Assembly (NCBI GenBank): GCA_964494655.1 | Contig: CAZBRM010000014.1 | Coordinates: forward strand, 1 to 12,137 | DNA length: 12,137 nt | Source: JAHJQT01 sp964494655 | GTDB taxonomy: Bacteria; Patescibacteriota; Minisyncoccia; Portnoybacterales; UBA2143 | Reading direction: 5' to 3' | In this document: positions 7,748-12,137 of the stretch, piece after piece | Position numbering within the stretch: the first letter of the stretch is position 1 | Layout of the letters: each line of letters begins with the position of its first letter | Program-made: the position numbers and the translations under genes | The notes under the pieces: generated by a model | The model's input: the letters and a program-made list of their open reading frames with translations, nothing else | What the model was told of the DNA's origin: nothing | The model's database searches: none

Positions 7748-8557
7748 ATGCTGACAATTATTATCACTCATCACAAAACGCCTGTTTTATTAAAGCTTTG
7801 CTTGAAATCAATCTTAGAAAATATTGAAAATATTGAATATGAGATAATTATTGTTGATAGCCAAGCAGAATCAACTGTAAAAAATTTAATTGAAGAAGAA
7901 ATATTTAAAAAAGAAAAAGATAAAATAAAATTAATTTCTTTTTCAAAAAATGTCGGTTATGCTAAACTTGTCAATAAAGGAATTAAATTAGCAAACGGAG
8001 ATAATATTTTAATTCTTAACGCTGATATTCTTGTTTTAAAAGGAAGTGTTCGAGAAATGATTGATTTTATGAAAGATAATCCGCAAATAGGTATTATTGG
8101 CCCTCAATTATTAACATTTAGTAATCAAGTTCAAAATTCATATTTTAAATTTCCAACTCTTGGAGCAATTTTAGCAAGAAGAACTTTTTTGGGAAAATTA
8201 AAATGGGGCAAGAAAAAGTTAAACAAATTTTTAATGCAAGAAGAAAATTTTCATTCTAAAAAAGTTGATTGGGTTCAAGGTTCAGCTATGTTTGTTCGCA
8301 AAAAAGCAATTGATAAAGTTGGCTTAATGGATGAAAGGTATTTTATGTATTTGGAAGATACTGATTGGTGTCGTCGCTTTTGGCAAAATAATTATGAAGT
8401 AATTTATCTACCATCAGCTAAAATGTCTCATTATTACTATAGGGTAAGCAAAAAATGGAATAGTTTTTTAGATGTATTGTTTAATAAATATGCGCGAATT
8501 CATTTAATTAGCGCTTTTAAATATTTTTGGAAATGGAGAAAATTAAAGAATTCTTAA
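7748..8557 (+). CDS. family 2 glycosyltransferase (GT2), second copy
   Basis: 269-residue GT2 enzyme. I chose the ATG at 7748, 10 bp after the LCP stop: it places LTIIITHHKTPVLLKLCLKS, the standard first strand and helix, at residues 2-21. The frame stays open upstream to 7616 inside the LCP gene, but that extension is not GT2-like. Motifs: EIIIVDSQAEST (32-43), NVGYAKLVNKGI (68-79), LNADI (90-94, the DxD equivalent), VDWVQGSAMFVRKKAI (173-188) and FMYLEDTDWCRRF (199-211) with the ED base at 203-204. The basic, aromatic C-terminus (YFWKWRKLK) may touch the membrane. It resembles the first GT2 in domain order but is clearly diverged, so it is not a recent duplicate. It probably adds another sugar to the same lipid-linked glycan. 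It ends 4 bp before the protease gene. Specificity is unknown. Confidence 0.93.
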   Translation: MLTIIITHHKTPVLLKLCLKSILENIENIEYEIIIVDSQAESTVKNLIEEEIFKKEKDKIKLISFSKNVGYAKLVNKGIKLANGDNILILNADILVLKGSVREMIDFMKDNPQIGIIGPQLLTFSNQVQNSYFKFPTLGAILARRTFLGKLKWGKKKLNKFLMQEENFHSKKVDWVQGSAMFVRKKAIDKVGLMDERYFMYLEDTDWCRRFWQNNYEVIYLPSAKMSHYYYRVSKKWNSFLDVLFNKYARIHLISAFKYFWKWRKLKNS

Positions 8558-8561
8558 ATAT

Positions 8562-9758
8562 ATGAAGAAATATATTTCTATACCAATTTGGATTATTTTA
8601 TTAGTTTGTATTTTTAGCTTGGGCTTTTTTACTGGAAACCTCAGTAAATCATCTGTTGAAAAAATTGAAGGATTATCTAATAAAGAATCTTATTTTCCTT
8701 CTTTTGTTGATTTTAGCTTATTTTGGGATGCCTGGAATATTATTGAAAAAAAATATGTTAATAGATTTGAATTAAATAGACAAAAAATGGTTTATGGCGC
8801 TATAGTCGGTATGCTTGATTCATTAGGAGATCCTTATTCTGTTTTTATGGAGCCTGAAGACAGCGAAAAATTTATTGATGATATGAGCGGGAGTTTTGAT
8901 GGTATTGGCGCAGAAGTCGGTATCCGCAAAGAAATTTTAACTATTATTTCTCCACTAGAAGGGAATCCTGCACAAAAAGCCGGACTTAAGCCAGGAGATA
9001 AAATTCTTAAAATAGATGATACTTTAACGGGAGATTTAACTTTGGATGAAGCAGTTAGTTTAATTAGAGGAGAAAAGGGAATTGGAGTAACATTATTAAT
9101 TTTCAGAGAAGAATGGGAAGAAGCCAAGGAAATAAAAATAATTAGAGATGAAATAAAAATTCCTATAATCAAATGGGAAATTAAAGATAATAATATTGCA
9201 TATATACAATTTTACCATTTTACTGAAAATTCAGCTTCTGAATTTAGAAAAACAATTAATGAAATACTTGAACTTCAGCCAAATGGAATTGTCTTAGATC
9301 TTCGCAATAATCCAGGCGGTTATTTAGAAACAGCAGTTGATATAGCAAGTTGGTTTTTACCTAAAGGAGAAATAGTTATTATTGAAGATTTTGGGAATGG
9401 CAAAAGAAATGAATTTATAAGTAAAGGATATAAAGTATTGGAAGATATGCCAACTATTGTTTTAATTAATGAAGGATCTGCTTCTGCCTCAGAAATTTTA
9501 GCAGGCGCCTTAAGAGATATCAGGGGAATAAAGCTCGTTGGTAAAAAGAGCTTTGGCAAGGGTTCTATTCAGCAATTAGAGAAGCTTAAAGGAGGTTCTA
9601 GTGTCAAGATAACTGTTGCTAAATGGCTGACACCTTCTGGCATAAGCATAAGTGAACAAGGCATAGATCCCGATGAAGAGGTTGAAATAACCCTAGAAGA
9701 TATTGACGAAATGCGCGACCCACAATTAAATAAGGCCTTAGAAATGCTAAATGAATAA
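8562..9758 (+). CDS. S41 family C-terminal processing peptidase (CtpA/Prc-like)
   Basis: Envelope serine protease that trims or degrades proteins from their C-termini. It has 398 residues: an N-terminal membrane anchor (ISIPIWIILLVCIFSLGFFTG, 5-25), a helical N-domain with DSLGDPYSVFMEPED (86-100), a PDZ domain (about 108-192; GIGAEVG, NPAQKAGLKPGDKIL), then the S41 core with VLDLRNNPGGYLETAVDIA (244-262). The catalytic Ser308 lies in EGSASASEI and Lys333 in SFGKGSIQ, 25 residues apart as in CtpA, and Gln337 completes the Ser-Lys-Gln triad. All key residues are present, so it should be active on the outer side of the membrane. The start 4 bp after the GT2 stop puts the anchor in the usual place. 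The stop overlaps the acylphosphatase ATG by 8 bp. In this setting it may process envelope proteins linked to surface polymer assembly, but that is only suggested by proximity. Confidence 0.96.
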   Translation: MKKYISIPIWIILLVCIFSLGFFTGNLSKSSVEKIEGLSNKESYFPSFVDFSLFWDAWNIIEKKYVNRFELNRQKMVYGAIVGMLDSLGDPYSVFMEPEDSEKFIDDMSGSFDGIGAEVGIRKEILTIISPLEGNPAQKAGLKPGDKILKIDDTLTGDLTLDEAVSLIRGEKGIGVTLLIFREEWEEAKEIKIIRDEIKIPIIKWEIKDNNIAYIQFYHFTENSASEFRKTINEILELQPNGIVLDLRNNPGGYLETAVDIASWFLPKGEIVIIEDFGNGKRNEFISKGYKVLEDMPTIVLINEGSASASEILAGALRDIRGIKLVGKKSFGKGSIQQLEKLKGGSSVKITVAKWLTPSGISISEQGIDPDEEVEITLEDIDEMRDPQLNKALEMLNE

Positions 9759-10029
9759 AAAAATTATTCTTAAAATTTATGGTAGGGTACAAATGGTAAT
9801 GTATCGCGACTCTGCCAAAAGAAAAGCAAAAAAATTAAGTTTGACTGGTTGGGTTATGAATAAGTCAGATGGTACCGTAGAATTAATTGTTGAAGGACAA
9901 GAAGAAAACTTGAAACAATTTATTGATTGGTGTTATAATGGACCTATGTTAGCAAAAGTTGATAAAATAGATATTAGCTGGCAAAAAGCGACTGGTCAGT
10001 TTAAAGAATTTAATATAAAATATAAATAA
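9751..10029 (+). CDS. acyP: acylphosphatase
   Basis: Small cytosolic enzyme (92 residues, normal length) that hydrolyses acyl phosphates such as carbamoyl phosphate or acetyl phosphate. Landmarks: the phosphate-binding loop YGRVQMVMYR (10-19) with the catalytic Arg19, and GWVMNKSDGTVELIVEG (33-49) with the catalytic Asn37. The loop normally reads GxVQGVxFR; here Gly15 is Met and Phe18 is Tyr, while the Arg and Asn are kept. The C-terminus (FKEFNIKYK) supplies the usual last strand. The ATG overlaps the end of the protease gene by 8 bp, suggesting coupling, and rplI follows after 10 bp. The physiological role of acylphosphatases is generally unclear. The family call is firm; activity with the altered loop is inferred. 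Confidence 0.92.
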   Translation: MNKKIILKIYGRVQMVMYRDSAKRKAKKLSLTGWVMNKSDGTVELIVEGQEENLKQFIDWCYNGPMLAKVDKIDISWQKATGQFKEFNIKYK

Positions 10030-10039
10030 ATAAATCATT

Positions 10040-10486
10040 ATGAAAGTAATATTGTTGCAAGATATAGATAAATTAGGCAAAAAAGGTGATCTGAAGGAAG
10101 TAGCTGATGGCTACGCCCGTAATTTATTGTTTCCCAAAAAAATGGCTGTTTTAGCCAATAAATCAGAAATATTAAAATTAAAAAAACAGAAAGAAATTGA
10201 CAAAGAAAAAGCTGAAGAAGAATTAATCCATTTCCAGGAAATAGCAAGTCAAATAGATGGATTTGAATTAGAAATTCCAGCAAAAATAGGAGAAGACAAC
10301 AAGCTTTTCGGAGCGATTACAGTATTAAAGATAAGCGAAGAATTGAAAAAAAATAATTTTGAAATTGAAAAAGACCAGATTAAGCTAGAAGAACCTATTA
10401 AAGAAACAGGGGAGTACGAAATACCAATTGAGTTACCTCATAATCTTGAAGCTAAAATAAAACTTATTATTATAGAAGAAAAATAA
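10040..10486 (+). CDS. rplI: 50S ribosomal protein L9
   Basis: L9 binds 23S rRNA near the L1 stalk and helps hold reading frame. The 148-residue protein shows the N-terminal RNA-binding domain (MKVILLQDIDKLGKKGDLKE, then ADGYARNLLFPKKMAVLA to residue 39), the long connecting helix rich in Lys and Glu (about 41-75) and the C-terminal domain with GEDNKLFGAIT (84-94). Length equals that of E. coli L9 within a residue or so. It is the last gene of the plus-strand train, followed 8 bp after its stop codon by a hairpin terminator. The usual partners rpsF, ssb and rpsR are not adjacent. Some Candidate Phyla Radiation lineages are reported to lack L9, so its presence may help place this genome. Confidence 0.97.
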   Translation: MKVILLQDIDKLGKKGDLKEVADGYARNLLFPKKMAVLANKSEILKLKKQKEIDKEKAEEELIHFQEIASQIDGFELEIPAKIGEDNKLFGAITVLKISEELKKNNFEIEKDQIKLEEPIKETGEYEIPIELPHNLEAKIKLIIIEEK

Positions 10487-10493
10487 AGAAAAT

Positions 10494-10519
10494 AAAAAAG
10501 GCGCTGTTGGCGCCTTTTT
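10494..10519. terminator. bidirectional intrinsic terminator between rplI and rpmA
   Basis: The stem GGCGC / GCGCC closes a TGTTG loop and is extended by an A-run on the left pairing with a T-run on the right. It is by far the most GC-rich short element nearby. Plus-strand transcripts end in five or more U after the stem, and minus-strand transcripts do the same from the A-run, so it can serve both converging genes: 8 bp after the rplI stop and 18 bp beyond the rpmA stop. Confidence 0.88.
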
Positions 10520-10536
10520 AAATTTTTGTACTTTTT

Positions 10537-10815
10537 TTATTTTGATTCCACATTAACTACTTTAACAATTCTTTTATTTCCGTCAAATTTCTTTATTTTT
10601 TTTGTGGCAAATTTAACTACACCCTTGGCAATAGAAAAAAGAGTATCATCGTTTCCTTTACGAACATTATTTCCAGCAATAAATCTGCTTCCTCTTTGAC
10701 GCACAATAATACTTCCAGGTTTAGCTTCTTGTCCACCAGATAGTTTAATTCCTAAATATTTTGGTTTAGAGTCACGACCTAAACTAGTTGAACCTGCTGA
10801 TTTTGTTTTTGACAT
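10537..10815 (-). CDS. rpmA: 50S ribosomal protein L27
   Basis: L27 reaches toward the peptidyl-transferase centre and helps position the tRNA ends. The 92-residue protein matches the family throughout: GSTSLGRDSKPKYLGIK (8-24), then GSIIVRQRGSRFIAGNNV, GNDDTLFSIAKGVVKF and a basic C-terminus. It begins MSKTKSAGS, in line with the flexible N-tail that has no removable prepeptide of the Firmicutes type. rpmA normally follows rplU; here rplU is not adjacent and the gene appears to be transcribed alone from its own promoter (10822-10850), ending at the shared terminator. There is no Shine-Dalgarno, and the predicted transcript starts at or within two bases of the ATG, so it may be leaderless. 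The start codon is 6 bp from that of the divergent neighbour. Confidence 0.97.
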   Translation of the reverse strand: MSKTKSAGSTSLGRDSKPKYLGIKLSGGQEAKPGSIIVRQRGSRFIAGNNVRKGNDDTLFSIAKGVVKFATKKIKKFDGNKRIVKVVNVESK

Positions 10816-10821
10816 AATTAT

Positions 10822-10850
10822 ATGTTATATAATTTAAAAGAATTCGTCAA
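10822..10850 (-). promoter_or_regulatory. promoter for rpmA, lying inside the divergent neighbour
   Basis: On the minus strand, TTGACG (10850-10845, 5 of 6 to TTGACA) is followed by a 17-bp spacer and TAACAT (10827-10822, 4 of 6), or alternatively a 15-bp spacer and TATAAC (10829-10824, 5 of 6). Transcription would start at about 10815-10817, that is at or just before the A of the rpmA ATG. The element lies wholly within the first 29 bases of the plus-strand gene that starts at 10822. Confidence 0.55.
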
Positions 10851-11184
10851 GAATAATGAATCTGATATTATTTTAACTATTAGTATTGTTTTGATTTCTT
10901 TAATAGTTTTTGGGACTGGCTTATTGATTAATTTATCAAAAGAAAAAGAATTAATTATTATTCAAAATCCTTCTGCTAAATCTGTCTCTACTGAAGCTGT
11001 TGCAGGTAAGCAGGGGATGTTTGTTGGCAGTTTAAATAGTAATAAATATCATTGGCCTGATTGTTCATTTGCTAAAAGAATATCTGAAGAAAATAAGATT
11101 TGGTTTTCTTCAGAACAGGAAGCTCAAGATGCAGGTTATGTTAAATGTAGCAGTTTTGAAAAATATATTCCTGAAAATAATTAA
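10822..11184 (+). CDS. small membrane-anchored protein with Ada-like metal-binding module
   Basis: 120-residue protein of unknown function. Residues 16-37 (IILTISIVLISLIVFGTGLLIN) form one membrane segment; a short linker (about 38-64) leads to a C-terminal domain, probably outside the membrane. That domain (66-112: GMFVGSLNSNKYHWPDCSFA ... WFSSEQEAQDAGYVKC) resembles the zinc-binding module first seen in the Ada repair protein and often attached to secreted nucleases and membrane proteins: SxKYHxxxC, then AKRI, N, WFSSxxEA and GYxxC. Cys81 and Cys109 are present, but the last Cys of the usual CxxC is replaced (Phe112), so metal binding may be weakened or use His77. The start is fixed by a stop codon at 10810-10812 in frame and no other ATG before the membrane segment. 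It has no clear promoter or Shine-Dalgarno. Its stop overlaps that of the converging nuclease gene. Confidence 0.75.
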   Translation: MLYNLKEFVKNNESDIILTISIVLISLIVFGTGLLINLSKEKELIIIQNPSAKSVSTEAVAGKQGMFVGSLNSNKYHWPDCSFAKRISEENKIWFSSEQEAQDAGYVKCSSFEKYIPENN

Positions 11185-12137
11185 TTTTTTTTAACCGAAA
11201 TAACTTTAAATTCTTTTCCTAATGTCTTTATTTTATTTATCTCTTCTTTAATATTATAAGGTAAAGAATCAATCACTTTTTTAAATTTAGCTTTATCAAC
11301 AGTTAAAATTTCATTCCATTTTCCTAATGGTTCAAGGATTGACTTCAATTTTTCTGCGTCATAATTAAATCTTTGCTGGGAAAGGCGAGTAATATATCCT
11401 TCGTCGCCAAAAATCCTGTCTATTTCATTTTTATCGCAATATAGATTAATTTCTTCTTTTAATTTATTTATCCGTTTATTATCCTCTCCTTGCTTTGCTT
11501 TAATTTCAAAATATTCTTTGATAATCTCTTTAATTTGTTCATTATTCGCTGTTTTTTGCTCTTTAATATATTTATGCTTGTAAAGCGGGCAATATGGTTG
11601 GTACTGGCACCAATCGCAAAGAGGATTTATTTTTGGTTCAAAACTGCTTTTCTTTATTTCAGAAATTAATTCTAAAATCTTATTTTCTGTTTCTTTAATG
11701 TGTTTATTAGTTCTAATTGCAGAAAGTTTTTCTCCATGTTTCAGATAATATAATGAAAGCTTAACTAGTTTATTTTGTTCTTTTATTTGCGGCCAACGGC
11801 TGACTATGCCTAGATAATAAACAGAAAGCTGAAAATTATTATCAACATCTGCTTGCGAAGGCATTTTTTTTGTTGTCTTATAATCAATTACTTCAAATGT
11901 TCCGTCTTCTAATTTATCAATTCTATCAATCCTACCTGTAATTTGATGCAACTCCTTGCCAATAAAAGCGCTAAAAAGCGTTTCTAAATTAACGATATTA
12001 AATTCATGCGTTTGATTTTGAAGATAATATCTTTTTAAAATATCAATTCCCTGATGAAAGGCAAATGCTTCTTCCTGTTTGTCTTTATAAATATCACTAT
12101 TCCATTTTTCAGTAAAATATCTTAAAAGCTCGTCTTC
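11181..12137 (-). CDS. PD-(D/E)XK nuclease family protein (RecB/Cas4-like), C-terminal part
   Basis: The frame is open on the minus strand from the window edge to TAA at 11181 (318 residues), so the N-terminus is missing. An internal TTG at 11951 is not the start, since conserved-looking sequence (FNIVNLETLFSAFIGKE) lies before it. The nuclease core, numbered from the edge, is GRIDRID with Asp71 and Asp74 (68-74), EVIDYKT with Asp85 and Lys87 (82-88) and FQLSVYYL with Gln102 (101-108), the PD-(D/E)XK plus QxxxY pattern of the RecB group. LCDWCQYQPYC gives Cys174, Cys177 and Cys183, matching the C-terminal trio of the iron-sulfur cluster in Cas4, AddB and relatives; the fourth Cys would be upstream. 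About 135 further residues follow: a charged coiled-coil-like helix, then GYITRLSQQRFNYDAEKLKS and a small C-terminal domain I do not recognise. Likely role is DNA end processing; no CRISPR or helicase genes are visible to narrow it. Confidence 0.85.
   Translation of the reverse strand, partial: EDELLRYFTEKWNSDIYKDKQEEAFAFHQGIDILKRYYLQNQTHEFNIVNLETLFSAFIGKELHQITGRIDRIDKLEDGTFEVIDYKTTKKMPSQADVDNNFQLSVYYLGIVSRWPQIKEQNKLVKLSLYYLKHGEKLSAIRTNKHIKETENKILELISEIKKSSFEPKINPLCDWCQYQPYCPLYKHKYIKEQKTANNEQIKEIIKEYFEIKAKQGEDNKRINKLKEEINLYCDKNEIDRIFGDEGYITRLSQQRFNYDAEKLKSILEPLGKWNEILTVDKAKFKKVIDSLPYNIKEEINKIKTLGKEFKVISVKKN

Noticed and set aside
8834..9559. Minus-strand ORFs opposite the S41 protease gene
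   Set aside because: Low-complexity shadows of a strongly conserved plus-strand gene, with no protein family features.
10038..10283. Minus-strand ORF opposite rplI
   Set aside because: Hydrophobic shadow frame of a clear L9 gene.
10809..10833. TTGACA (10809-10814) with TATAAT (10828-10833) as a plus-strand promoter for the Ada-like gene
   Set aside because: The spacer is only 13 bp and transcription would start after the ATG at 10822.
11171..11192. Terminator at the convergent ends of the Ada-like and nuclease genes
   Set aside because: There is a run of eight T but only a weak AT stem (AAAAT/ATTTT) that overlaps the stop codons; I cannot support a terminator.
11949..11951. TTG as the start of the nuclease gene
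   Set aside because: The frame is open upstream to the window edge with protein-like sequence, so the gene is cut by the edge rather than starting here.
1..12137. CRISPR array, tRNA/rRNA genes, insertion sequence or phage genes
   Set aside because: No spaced direct repeats, cloverleaf-like spacer, transposase or terminal inverted repeats were seen; the only long repeat is the 55-bp pair at the assembly gap.

Overview
The window is strongly AT-rich, with tightly packed bacterial genes. Gene content and style suggest a small-genome bacterium of the Candidate Phyla Radiation (Patescibacteria, perhaps a Parcubacteria-like lineage). The reasons are low G+C, near absence of Shine-Dalgarno sites, a lysine-rich sigma-70 N-terminus, an unusual acylphosphatase loop and a compact genome. 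This placement is inference; there is no rRNA or other decisive marker here. The standard genetic code fits: all 13 visible stop codons are TAA and no conserved region is broken by TGA.

Layout. A partial minus-strand gene of unknown function leaves the left edge (1-257). It is divided by a 225-bp promoter-containing spacer from a long plus-strand gene train (483-10486). The train runs: NUDIX hydrolase, DnaG primase, RpoD sigma factor, O-antigen ligase/polymerase-like membrane protein, GT2 glycosyltransferase, LytR-CpsA-Psr (LCP) transferase, second GT2, S41 C-terminal processing protease, acylphosphatase, ribosomal protein L9. Spacings run from an 11-bp overlap to 19 bp, so it is probably one operon or a few nested ones. 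It ends at a GC-rich hairpin that can terminate transcription from both sides. Convergent to it is rpmA (L27, minus strand). Divergent from rpmA by 6 bp is a small membrane-anchored protein with an Ada-like zinc-binding module. That gene converges with, and overlaps by 4 bp, a PD-(D/E)XK (RecB/Cas4-like) nuclease gene that runs off the right edge.

How the genes fit together. dnaG-rpoD is the core of the classical macromolecular-synthesis operon, without rpsU. The middle block (ligase/polymerase, two GT2 enzymes, LCP) looks like a small module for making a surface glycopolymer and attaching it to the wall. The S41 protease would act on envelope proteins. L9 and L27 are translation genes at the end of the train.

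The most practical observation concerns the 100-N gap inside the ligase gene. It is flanked by two identical 55-bp copies. Removing the gap and one copy restores one 514-codon reading frame, so the apparent split is almost certainly a scaffolding artefact. I saw no convincing novel defence, CRISPR, mobile or RNA element, and the window is mostly ordinary core and envelope genes.
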